Source of the DNA: Limnochorda sp. L945t | GTDB lineage: Bacteria > Bacillota > Limnochordia > Limnochordales > Geochordaceae | Length of the DNA: 64,000 bases | Assembly (NCBI RefSeq): GCF_035593305.1 | Contig: NZ_CP141615.1 | Location: 3,007,722 to 3,071,721, forward strand | Reading direction: 5' to 3' | In this document: positions 9,480-17,117 of the stretch, in pieces | Position numbering within the stretch: the stretch's first letter is position 1 | How the letters are laid out: every line of letters begins with the position of its first letter | Notes under the pieces: generated by a model | Databases searched by the model: none | Seen by the model: only the letters and a program-made list of their open reading frames with translations | What the model was told of the DNA's origin: nothing | Program-made: the position numbers and the translations under genes

Positions 9480-10466
9480 GTGGTAAGCATGCGAGGCCTG
9501 GTCGGAGCAGTCGGGATGGGGATGACCCTCGCCCTGGCAGTAGTGGTCGCCGGCACCTCCACCGGTGCGCAGGCAGCTCCGGGCACTACGTCATCTGCGG
9601 GTATCGTGTCGCTTTCAGAGATGGCGGATCCTGGGGGCTTGGGCACGAGCGCCAGGGTTGCCGGCATGGGCGGGGCGTTCGTGGCATTGGCGGATGACGG
9701 CGCCTCCGTTTTCTACAACCCTGCCGGCCTGGCGTTCCTGGAAGGACCCGAGATCCAGGGTGCCTACGCGTCGGGGCCGGCCGGGACGCCGGGAGGGCAG
9801 CCGGCGACCCGGGTGGGTGGGCTCGTCGCGACCCGGCACGTCGGGTTGGGAGCGACCCGGCTGGCCGTGCCGGGGGAGGGCGGCGATCTCGAGAGCTGGG
9901 ACGCGACCGCCGCTGTCGCTGCCCGGATGTGGGTCGTCGGCCTGGGCGTCTCGGGCCACTACCTGGCGTCCGCGATGGGCGGGGCCGACCAGGAGCGGGG
10001 CTGGAGCGCCGACGCCGGCGTCCTGGTCAGCGCCGGGCCCTTACGGGTAGGGGCCGTGATGCGCAACGCCGCCGGCAGCCTCACGGGGGCAGACCAGACC
10101 CAACGGGACGTTTCGGGCATGCGCCAGGTGGCGTATGGGGCGGCCCTGAGGCTCGGCTTTGCCAACCTCGCGGCAGACTACGTGCAGCCGCCCTCCGGGT
10201 GGGGGGAGGATGCCCCGGCGGTGGTGCGAGCGGGAGCCGAGATCAGGTTGGGGCCAATCGCCTTGAGGGCTGGCGGCTCCCGGCCGCAGCGTGAGGACTC
10301 CTCTTTCCCGTTCCTCAAAGAACGGCGCACCGTGGGCGCCTCCCTCCAGCTGGGGGGCCTGCGCCTCGACTATGCGGCGTCAGAGCCGTGGAACGATGGC
10401 GACCCTCTCTGGGGAGCGCACCCCCAGGACCGCGTCCAGAGCCTCGGGCTGCGGGCGGCCTTTTAG
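9480..10466 (+). CDS. UPF0164/PorV-like outer-membrane beta-barrel protein
   Basis: Exported protein with a Sec signal peptide (residues 1 to about 34, ending near GAQAAP) followed by ARVAGMGGAFVALADDGAS and FYNPAGLA, the hallmark opening of the UPF0164/PorV-type barrels of Gram-negative-type bacteria. The rest is alternating Gly/aromatic beta-strand sequence (LRVGAVM, LRLGFANLAADY, LRLDYAASEP) and the final residue is Phe, the typical C-terminal signal for outer-membrane assembly. GTG 9480 is chosen because GAGGTGGGG lies about six bases before it; ATG 9489 is possible but spaced too far. It follows the pgl gene by 187 bases and is probably a separate unit. Cargo or partner is unknown. Confidence 0.75.
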   Translation: MVSMRGLVGAVGMGMTLALAVVVAGTSTGAQAAPGTTSSAGIVSLSEMADPGGLGTSARVAGMGGAFVALADDGASVFYNPAGLAFLEGPEIQGAYASGPAGTPGGQPATRVGGLVATRHVGLGATRLAVPGEGGDLESWDATAAVAARMWVVGLGVSGHYLASAMGGADQERGWSADAGVLVSAGPLRVGAVMRNAAGSLTGADQTQRDVSGMRQVAYGAALRLGFANLAADYVQPPSGWGEDAPAVVRAGAEIRLGPIALRAGGSRPQREDSSFPFLKERRTVGASLQLGGLRLDYAASEPWNDGDPLWGAHPQDRVQSLGLRAAF

Positions 10467-10990
10467 CCTGGTGTCCTGCCGGTCGCGTCGGGCGAGACGG
10501 CCAGGGTCCTTCGAGGCCGGGACCGCGCCGGGCCCATGCGGTACGTTGCCATGCTGCGCGCGGCGGGCTCCGCGCTGCGAGGTGCCGAGCCCGAGTGCGT
10601 GGCGCCCCTGACCCAGGGGGATTCCGGCGTCACGTACGAAGAGGCCCGGGGTTGAAGGCTGCGCGGGTAGTGTGACCGGCTGGCCGGGGGCGAATCGGCC
10701 GGTTCATCCGGAGACGAAGGGGAGTCTGGCTGCGAGGTGTCCGCCGGCGAGGGAGGCGCAGGCGCCGTTGAAACCTCCTTCGGACCGGACTGGACGACGG
10801 GCTCGGCCCTCTGCGCTCTGCGCGGGGGGCTTTGAGCGGCTGACGCCAGCATGGCCCAGACGAGGCGCTCCGGGTAGAGGCCCGTCAGGTCCGTATCGGG
10901 GAACCTGACCGCCCCGCCTCGCGGATACGAGTTCGCACCGCTGCCCTCCGGCGTCGCGTCGACCAGGCGCTGGTTGCAGTTGCAGCCCAT
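10463..10990 (-). CDS. hypothetical Pro/Ser-rich protein starting MGCNC
   Basis: An open frame of 175 codons with AAGGAGAG about 12 bases before its ATG. It lies downstream of the CAP-domain gene on the same strand and overlaps the last four bases of the barrel gene on the other strand. The first 50 residues include CNCNQ and a normal-looking TDLTGLYPERLVWAML segment; the remainder is low-complexity Pro/Ser/Arg and may be partly spurious. No family was recognised, and no signal peptide or membrane segment is visible. Confidence 0.4.
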   Translation of the reverse strand: MGCNCNQRLVDATPEGSGANSYPRGGAVRFPDTDLTGLYPERLVWAMLASAAQSPPRRAQRAEPVVQSGPKEVSTAPAPPSPADTSQPDSPSSPDEPADSPPASRSHYPRSLQPRASSYVTPESPWVRGATHSGSAPRSAEPAARSMATYRMGPARSRPRRTLAVSPDATGRTPG

Positions 10991-11149
10991 GTCACGAGTT
11001 CTCTCCTTCGGGATCTCAGTGCCGGTGCGCGTCCGTCTCGCGCCCGGCGTGCTCCATGGTATGAGACGTGAGCCGGGAGGGGGTCTTGCCAGGCCCCCTC
11101 CCGGCTCCCAAAAACCGCTACGAGCGCGGCGCGGCTCGTCGCGGCTCGT

Positions 11150-11737
11150 CTACCGAAAGAGCTGGACGACGAGGATGCCCCCGTTGCGGCTCCTCGCGAT
11201 ACCGATCCCGACCTCTGTGTAGCGCGGGTCCAGCAGGGTCTTCGCATGAGAGGGGCTACCCATCAACAGCCAGTGCGCCGTCTCCACGTTCGGGGCTCCC
11301 GTGAGGTTCTCAGCCAGGTACGGGTAGACGTAACCGGGCACGTAATGGTTGGAGTATCCGTTGGCCACCATGTATTCGGCCTTCTGCTGGGCCATGCTGC
11401 TGAGACCCTGGTCGAGCCGGAGCGGCCCCGCGCCGGCTCGAGCGCGTGCCTGGTTGATCAGGGTGAGCATCCGCTGCTGGTCCGTCCCGGCCGGGTTCGG
11501 AGTCGGAGCCGGGGGCGCCGGTTGATCCGGCGGCAGCGTGGGAGCAGCAGGAGTCTGCGGAGCGACGGGCGTCTGCACCACCGAGGAACCATTGGGGCGA
11601 TACCGCTGGTAGAACGTCCAGTCGTAGATAGACCCGGATGCGGCTGCTTTCTCCGGCCCGACCAGGCCGAGGGCGGCCGTCACCAGCAGCAGGAGCAGAC
11701 TCGACAGGAGAACGGTGCACGAGGGCTTGCGAGGCAC
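11150..11737 (-). CDS. secreted CAP-domain (YkwD/SCP-like) protein
   Basis: A 195-residue exported protein: signal peptide (residues 1-35, hydrophobic Leu-rich core, AAAS cleavage area), a Pro-rich linker (about 50-85), then a CAP domain (about 88-195) with LINQARARAG, LRLDQGLSSMAQQKAEYM, the N-x-H pattern in YSNHYVPGY, and GSPSHAKTLLDPRYTEVGIG. CAP proteins of this YkwD type are widespread in spore-forming Bacillota and are secreted or spore-associated, though their activity is mostly unknown. It starts at GTG with GGGGGGAT about eight bases upstream. The domain is short compared with eukaryotic SCP proteins but usual for bacteria. Confidence 0.88.
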   Translation of the reverse strand: MPRKPSCTVLLSSLLLLLVTAALGLVGPEKAAASGSIYDWTFYQRYRPNGSSVVQTPVAPQTPAAPTLPPDQPAPPAPTPNPAGTDQQRMLTLINQARARAGAGPLRLDQGLSSMAQQKAEYMVANGYSNHYVPGYVYPYLAENLTGAPNVETAHWLLMGSPSHAKTLLDPRYTEVGIGIARSRNGGILVVQLFR

Positions 11738-11972
11738 TTCGGTGATCCCCCCAACTCGGCATTTCCTCCGCCGATTCTAGGGGACAACCTCCGGCCGCTC
11801 ACTAGGGGATTGCTGAGGCCGGTGGGGACTTGACCCAGGCGGCCGCCCGATCGGATCCCGATCCTCCCCGTGGGGAAGATGGTGCCCCCGCACCAGGCAA
11901 ACCTGGGCTTGGTTTCATAGGATGCCACCGCTTCAGGGATTCGCGACGCACGAGAGGAGGAGAATCGACCCC

Positions 11973-12608
11973 ATGCAGGACGCGGAGCCCTCCGTTCTCG
12001 CAAGCCAGAAGCCAACGGAGTCGCTCTCCAAGAAAGAGCAGGTGTGTATCCTCGCGCTGAAGGTCTTCGACTGGTGCGTCAAACCGCTGACGGAGACGGA
12101 CTGTTTCACGATCCCGGCGGAGTGCGCCCCACCCGTGCCCCCGGATCTCCCGGTAGAATGCCGTATCGTCGGCCTCACCGCGAGCATCGTGGCCCAGACG
12201 CCGGGCCCGGAGAACATCCACACCGTTACGGCCCGTGTCGACAAGGAGAAGGAGATCACCATTCTCGAATCCGTGGAGCCGCGGGTGGTCCGCTGCACCT
12301 TCACGGTGACCGCGACGTCGTTCCACACGACGACGCTGTTCGCGCCGCCGGGCACCACCAAGCAGGTGGAGGTATCGGGCGAGTGCGGGCCCTGCCGGAT
12401 CTCCGCCGACGGCCGCACGGTCTGCTGTGAGGAGGCCATCTGCCTGCAGTTCGAGTCCAAGGCCCCCATCAAGCTCTGCGTACCGGCCGAGCTGTGTACC
12501 CCGAGGGTTTGCACCCAGGCGCAACCGCCGTGTCCACCCACGCCGCCAGATCAGCGCGTACCCTTGTGCGGGCCGCCGTATCCGGCCAATGCCCCGTCAC
12601 ATGCTTGA
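11973..12608 (+). CDS. hypothetical Cys-rich protein, possible spore or surface component
   Basis: A 211-residue protein with about 15 Cys, including CGPC, CC and CTPRVC groups, and no signal peptide. The middle (about residues 60-140) is beta-rich with Thr/Val (TVTARVDKEKEITILE, FTVTATSFHTTTLF). The C-terminus is Pro/Cys-rich (CPPTPP). The ATG at 11973 is chosen because GAGGAGGAGAA lies about nine bases upstream. Non-exported, Cys-rich, beta-rich proteins of this kind are common among Bacillota spore coat or appendage proteins, but I do not recognise the family and the role is inference. It is the last gene before the tRNA-Arg. Confidence 0.65.
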   Translation: MQDAEPSVLASQKPTESLSKKEQVCILALKVFDWCVKPLTETDCFTIPAECAPPVPPDLPVECRIVGLTASIVAQTPGPENIHTVTARVDKEKEITILESVEPRVVRCTFTVTATSFHTTTLFAPPGTTKQVEVSGECGPCRISADGRTVCCEEAICLQFESKAPIKLCVPAELCTPRVCTQAQPPCPPTPPDQRVPLCGPPYPANAPSHA

Positions 12609-12688
12609 GCCCGCGAGGAAGACCCGCCGGACGTTCCCCGCCGGGAGGGTGCTGCTGCACGCTCCCGGCTCTTGTTCGGTCCGGACTC

Positions 12689-12718
12689 TTGGCGCATGGC
12701 CGACGCGGGTGGTAAACT
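12689..12718 (+). promoter_or_regulatory. sigma-70-type promoter for tRNA-Arg
   Basis: TTGGCG (12689-12694) and TAAACT (12713-12718) with an 18-base spacer. Transcription would begin near 12725, a few bases before the tRNA 5' end at 12733. Confidence 0.5.
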
Positions 12719-12732
12719 GCTGTTCGGCGGGT

Positions 12733-12809
12733 GGGCCCGTAGCTCAGGCGGACAGAGCAGCGGTTTCCTAAACCGCGGGTCGGGGGTTCGAGTCCCTTCG
12801 GGCCCACCA
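12733..12809 (+). tRNA. tRNA-Arg, anticodon CCT
   Basis: Complete cloverleaf of 77 bases including an encoded CCA. The acceptor stem GGGCCCG pairs perfectly with CGGGCCC, the D stem is GCTC/GAGC, and the anticodon stem GCGGT/ACCGC encloses the loop TTCCTAA, giving anticodon CCT (codon AGG). The T arm has TTCGAGT. The sequence just downstream holds a decayed gene, as often seen at tRNA integration sites. Confidence 0.97.
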
Positions 12810-13044
12810 CTTCTGGCAAGGCTCCCGAGCGACGGGGCGGCAGGGACTGCGCGGGGCTGCGCCACTGTCGCCAGGACGTGAAAAACGCCTCCTGCGCACT
12901 CCGGACGTTTGGCACCGCCGTGGGTTGTCTGTGCCCGCTTGAGTTTCCCGCAGCGACCGTCGTTGGGCCGGCCTTTTCTCGTCGGAGCCACGCTCGACGC
13001 CGGCGTTCCCGGCTTGCATACTGGCTACGGCGGGTGTCGTATCG

Positions 13045-13567
13045 GTGACAGCAGGGAATTCGGAACCGGCCCGCCTGGATCGCGTAGCGTTCAAGAACTA
13101 CAAGAACATGGGTTCACCTGGAGCGCGCGCTCCGGCTGGCTCTGGTCAAGGTAGACGATCCCGCCATCCTCGTGCTCTTCGATGCCGATGACGATTGTCC
13201 CGCAACGATGGGTCCCGGGCTTCTTCAAATGGCTGAGCAAGTACTGGGCCGACAGGCGCCCGTCGCGGTGGTGCTCGCAAAGGCGGAATACGAGACCTGG
13301 TTCGTGGCATGTCTTGACCAATTGCACGGGAAGAGGGGCATTCGAAGAGACGCCCGGGTACCCCACGACCCTGAGGCCATTCGGGGAGCCAAGGAGTATC
13401 TCGAGCAGCAAATGACGCCGGGGCGCTTCTACTCTGAAACCGTGGATCAGCCGGCCCTGACGCAGCTCATCGACGTCGAGCGCACCCGATCCCGCTCGCC
13501 TTCGTTCGACAAGCTGTGGCGAGAGGTCGAGCGGCTCGTCCTGCGGGGCCGTCCTTCTCCTTCCTGA
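13045..13567 (+). pseudogene. DUF4276 family protein remnant, 5'-truncated and frameshifted
   Basis: The C-terminal part of a DUF4276 protein is clear from about 13112 on: LERALRLAL, then VLFDADDDCPA, AKAEYETWFVA, DQPALTQLID, and RSRSPSFDKLW. No start codon exists in that frame after the in-frame stop at 13085. In the neighbouring frame, starting at GTG 13045, the sequence reads LDRVAFKNYKNM, which resembles the N-terminus of AAA/OLD-type ATPases, the usual upstream partner of DUF4276 genes. The two frames meet near 13108-13112. The simplest reading is a deletion that fused the start of an ATPase gene to the end of its DUF4276 partner. GTG 13172 could still start a 131-residue piece. Confidence 0.6.
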
Positions 13568-13698
13568 GCGACCTCGATCGGGCTCGCGGCACCACGTCCA
13601 CCCCTCGGGCGGGCGCATAGCATGAGGCCGGCCGCTCCCGCAAGGATGGCGCAGCGGCCTGCCTTGCGCGAAGCGGCCTGAGGAGGTGAACAGGCGTC

Positions 13699-14262
13699 AT
13701 GGCGCTGTTGCTGCGGGCGTATACCACTCCTGCCAACACTACGGCGACGCCGCCGGGCGCGCCCGCCGTGGCGGTCAGCGCACCGTTTCCGCTGTGGCCC
13801 CGGATCAACGACAACGTCGTCGACGGCACGCCCGTGAGCTACCTCTGGAACGTCGACCCGCTCACCCAACCCGACGTCGATGCCGGGCAGGTCGTCACCT
13901 TCACCACCACGCTGGCGTTGCCAACCCTGATAGCGGCCGTGGCCGCCACCGTCGTCGTGGCCGTCTTCGCCGATAACGGATCGACGACCAGCCTGGCCCT
14001 CAACGGGGTGCCGGTCTCCTTCTCCGTCGTCAACCCTCTCGTCAACGGCGGTCCCGTCGTGACCTTCGGGGAGGACAACGCGCCTCCCTACTTCTGGGAC
14101 AACGTCGTGGTGGGCGTGGCCGAGGTGACGCTGGCCGTGGGGGCCAACACCCTGACCCTGACGACCACGGTAGCCAACTACGCGACGCCGGGCATACCGG
14201 CGATCAGCAACCCTGCAGGGTACCTGGCAGAGGTCCGCGTCTACGCTCCCATCGCAGTCTGA
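13699..14262 (+). CDS. hypothetical beta-sandwich protein
   Basis: A 187-residue protein without signal peptide or Cys, very rich in Val, Thr, Ala, Asn and Pro. The second half has the pattern of galactose-binding-like or carbohydrate-binding sandwiches: VTLAVGANTLTLTT, then a loop and NPAGYLAEVRV. It has an excellent ribosome site, AGGAGGTGA, nine bases before ATG. It is followed directly by a 13-bp hairpin, so it is a single-gene unit with strong translation signals, as expected for an abundant protein. A structural or surface (for example spore-layer) role is possible but not shown; the family is not recognised. Confidence 0.65.
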   Translation: MALLLRAYTTPANTTATPPGAPAVAVSAPFPLWPRINDNVVDGTPVSYLWNVDPLTQPDVDAGQVVTFTTTLALPTLIAAVAATVVVAVFADNGSTTSLALNGVPVSFSVVNPLVNGGPVVTFGEDNAPPYFWDNVVVGVAEVTLAVGANTLTLTTTVANYATPGIPAISNPAGYLAEVRVYAPIAV

Positions 14263-14271
14263 GCGCAAGCC

Positions 14272-14301
14272 CCCCGAGCCCGGCTCGCGCCGGGCTCGGG
14301 G
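14272..14301. terminator. 13-bp hairpin between two convergent genes
   Basis: Perfect inverted repeat CCCCGAGCCCGGC/GCCGGGCTCGGGG with a TCGC loop, ten bases after one gene and about 40 bases beyond the end of motB on the other strand. It is suited to act in both directions. No U tract follows on either side. Confidence 0.65.
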
Positions 14302-14343
14302 CCCTGGCCAGATCACGGCTCGTGCGCGTGGGCGCAGGCCCGT

Positions 14344-15159
14344 TCAATGCGGCGGAGCGACGCGCTCGCCGAAGCCCACGCGCACCCGGTCCCTCAGCAC
14401 GACGATGTCGACCCGCCGGTTGCGTGCCCGCCCGTCGGGCGTGCGGTTATCGAAAGCCGGCCGGTACTCCGCGTACCCTACCACCAGGAACCGCCGTGGA
14501 TCCAACCCCTCCACTTCGACCAGGTAGCGAACCACTTCCGTCGCCCGGCGGGTGGAGAGTTCCCAGTTGGACGGAAACGCGGCGTTATGAATCGGGCGGT
14601 CGTCGGCCGACCCCTCCACGCTGATGTCATAGGGGAGGGCCCGCAACCGGAGCGCGACGGTGTGGAGGGTGGCCTTTGCCTCGGGCTTCAGTACAGCCTG
14701 CCCCGTGTCGAACAGCGCGCTCCCGAGCATGCTCAGCACGACGCCGCGTTGCGAGGCATAGACGACGAACCGTCCGTCCTGTGCGAAGTCGGCGGCCAGG
14801 TTACGACCCAGGCGGGCAAACGGATCTTCGGACGCCGCCGCCTGCGGCGCCTCGTCCGAGGACGTATGCTCCGAGCCCGAGGACCCGGGAAGCGGTGTCT
14901 CGGGAGCCACGGGGAGATCCCGCGGTACCGGCACCGCGCCGGCCCCCTCCCCCGCCTGCCCACCGCCTTCTCCCGGTAGCAGGCCCGCCCCGCCTCCCAG
15001 GGCCATCTGGAGCGAACTTGCCAACCGGGCGTACCGCTGCTTGTCGATGTTGGCCATGGTGAACAGCACGATGAAGAAGATCATGAGCAGGGTGATCATG
15101 TCGGCGTACGTCAGAAGCCACCGCATGAGCCCGCCACCACCGTGCGGGTTGCCCGCCAT
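14344..15159 (-). CDS. motB: flagellar stator protein MotB
   Basis: Stator subunit that couples ion flow to flagellar rotation and anchors the stator to peptidoglycan. It has one N-terminal membrane helix with the motif LLTYADMITLL, where D20 is the conserved ion-binding Asp, a Pro/Gly/Glu-rich linker (about 50-105) and an OmpA-like peptidoglycan-binding domain (about 130-260: ISVEGSADDRP, NWELSTRRATEVVRYL, RARNRRVDIVV). The 271-residue length is typical. It lies 38 bases after motA on the same strand, the usual operon. Whether protons or sodium are used cannot be decided safely from this motif. Confidence 0.95.
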   Translation of the reverse strand: MAGNPHGGGGLMRWLLTYADMITLLMIFFIVLFTMANIDKQRYARLASSLQMALGGGAGLLPGEGGGQAGEGAGAVPVPRDLPVAPETPLPGSSGSEHTSSDEAPQAAASEDPFARLGRNLAADFAQDGRFVVYASQRGVVLSMLGSALFDTGQAVLKPEAKATLHTVALRLRALPYDISVEGSADDRPIHNAAFPSNWELSTRRATEVVRYLVEVEGLDPRRFLVVGYAEYRPAFDNRTPDGRARNRRVDIVVLRDRVRVGFGERVAPPH

Positions 15160-15197
15160 GGCTGCGCCGTCCCCCCTTCCCGTGTCGCTGCGTCCCG

Positions 15198-16031
15198 TCA
15201 GTCACGCTGCGGGTGGTCGGTGGCCATATCCATCTCGCCTGGTGCAGCAGGAGCGGGAGCCCACGTGCTCCGTTGCGCCCGGCCCGATTCGTCCCGAAGG
15301 TAAGTCTCCAGCTTTTCACGCAGCCTGCTCGGTGTATCCCCGGTGTGGATGGCGGTGACGCCGAGGATGATCATCCGGGCATGTTCTTCGAAGCGTTCCG
15401 CCTGGCCCCGGAGTTTGGTACCCAGGGGCAGCCAGAAGAAGTTGGCCGTGAAGATGCCGTAGAAGGTGGCCATGAAGGCGGCCGCGATCGCCGGCCCGAG
15501 CCGCTCCGTGTCGCCCAGGTTGCTCAACACGTGGACGAGACCCATGACCGTCCCGATAATGCCCACCGTGGGGGCATATCCTCCGGCTTGCTCCAGGACG
15601 GCGGCCATGGACTCCAGCCGGCGGCGCTGGATCGCGACCTCCTGGTCGAGCACTTCCCGCACCGCCTGTGGATCCATCCCGTCGATGACGAGGCTGAGCC
15701 CCCGGCGCAGCAGGGGGTCGCCGAACTGGGCCAGCCGGTTTTGCAGCTCCAGAAGGCCCTGCTTACGCGCGGTGTCGGCGATTCCCACGATCTCCTCGGC
15801 GATGGCCGCGCGGTCTTCCCGTGCGGCGGAAAACGCCCTTGCCACGGCCTTGGGCAGCATGGAGAAGTCTTTGGTACGAAACGTCGTGAGGGTGAAGCCC
15901 ACGGTGCCGCCGAGGACGAGGATGAGCGCCGAGGGGTTCCAGAGCTGGGCGAGGCTGCCGCCTTCCATGAAAATGGAGACCACGAGAGCTACCAGCGCGA
16001 GCGCCATACCGAGCGGTGTGGCCGCGTCCAT
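15198..16031 (-). CDS. motA: flagellar stator protein MotA
   Basis: Four-helix stator protein partnering MotB. It starts MDAATPLGMALALVALV; two N-terminal membrane helices precede a cytoplasmic loop rich in charged residues (about 70-145), followed by GGYAPTVGIIGTVMGLVHVL with the conserved Pro and the last two helices (AAAFMATFYGIFTANFFWLP). The 277-residue length is normal. The frame is open upstream, but ATG 16031 gives the family N-terminus and has a G-rich ribosome site. It is transcribed divergently from the GntR regulator, with 261 bases between, so it is not part of that operon. No other flagellar genes are in the window. Confidence 0.95.
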   Translation of the reverse strand: MDAATPLGMALALVALVVSIFMEGGSLAQLWNPSALILVLGGTVGFTLTTFRTKDFSMLPKAVARAFSAAREDRAAIAEEIVGIADTARKQGLLELQNRLAQFGDPLLRRGLSLVIDGMDPQAVREVLDQEVAIQRRRLESMAAVLEQAGGYAPTVGIIGTVMGLVHVLSNLGDTERLGPAIAAAFMATFYGIFTANFFWLPLGTKLRGQAERFEEHARMIILGVTAIHTGDTPSRLREKLETYLRDESGRAQRSTWAPAPAAPGEMDMATDHPQRD

Positions 16032-16292
16032 CCCCCTACCCCCCGACCCAGTGGATCGACCTGCTCCCGTCCGATCTGTAGCGGTGGTGGGGAACCACGC
16101 TCGGGTTGGGCGGAGCATCGTCGCGGACGCCGCCCGGTTCCCTACCTGGGTGGTCGTCGGGGCCCCCTCGAGGCTCATGATGGCTCGGTTCCGATGCGGC
16201 TCGGCCGTGTAGGTTCTGCGGCGCCCTCCCGGGCGCCCGGAGGCCGCGGAAGGAAACAGCGGTCGCGCGGCGAAGAAGAGTTCTAGAACACC

Positions 16293-17117
16293 ATGCGACG
16301 CACGGCGGTTCCCGCTCGGTACCAATCCGTTGCCCGCACCCTGCGCCAGCGCCTCCTGGACGGGGAGTACCCGCCGCGCTCGCGCCTACCCAACCAGCGC
16401 CAGCTGGCCCGCCAGTTCGGCACCACGCTGATGACGATCCGGCAGGCGCTGGCGCTGTTGCGCGACGAGGGGCTGGTGGAGGCCCGTCACGGCCGGGGCA
16501 CCTTCGTCGCCGACCTGGGGAGCATGCAGGACCCCATCTACCTGGCCAGCTTCGCGGAAGTGATGGCGCAACGCGGTATCGACGTAGAGACCGTCATCGT
16601 GTCCCGAGCGGTGGAAGCGGCCTCCCCCGCGGTGGCGGATGCGCTCAGGCTGCCGCTCGACCGGGGCCGGGTGGTGGCGCTCGGCCGCGTCCGCCGGGTG
16701 GCCGGCGTGCCGATCGTTTACCAGCGCTCGTTTCTGCCGGGGTCGCTGGAGGCTCTGATGGCTCGTTACGACGCCGCGGTCCCGCTCTACGCGTTCCTGA
16801 GGGACCACGCCGGGATCGTGGCCGTGCGTTCCGTCGAGATGCTGAGGCCGTGCACCCTGGGCCACGAGGAGGCGGCCATGTTGCAGGCGCCCCTCGCGAC
16901 CCCGGCCTTTCACTCCGTCCGGGTCAGCTTCGACGGGGACGGCAGACCGTTTCTTTACGACGAGGCCGTCCTGCGCGGGGACCGGGTGGAGCTGCGCATA
17001 GCCCAAGAGGGCATCCACGCCAGCACTTCGTATCACATCCTACCCCCCGGTACCGGGAAGGCCCCGGCCGTATGCGCCATGACGGCACAGCCCACGGGAG
17101 GCGAGGGCCCACGATGA
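16293..17117 (+). CDS. GntR-family regulator (HutC/UTRA type)
   Basis: Transcription regulator of 274 residues. An N-terminal winged helix (about 5-75: RQRLLDGEYPPRSRLP, QRQLARQFGTTLMTIRQAL, GLVEARHGRGTFV) is followed by a UTRA effector-binding domain (about 95-250) of the type that senses sugars, sugar phosphates or amino-acid derivatives. It is the first gene of the operon that follows, and its stop overlaps the ATPase start as ATGA, so it probably controls its own transcript and responds to the imported sugar or its phosphate. The operator was not identified in the 261-base region upstream. Confidence 0.92.
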   Translation: MRRTAVPARYQSVARTLRQRLLDGEYPPRSRLPNQRQLARQFGTTLMTIRQALALLRDEGLVEARHGRGTFVADLGSMQDPIYLASFAEVMAQRGIDVETVIVSRAVEAASPAVADALRLPLDRGRVVALGRVRRVAGVPIVYQRSFLPGSLEALMARYDAAVPLYAFLRDHAGIVAVRSVEMLRPCTLGHEEAAMLQAPLATPAFHSVRVSFDGDGRPFLYDEAVLRGDRVELRIAQEGIHASTSYHILPPGTGKAPAVCAMTAQPTGGEGPR

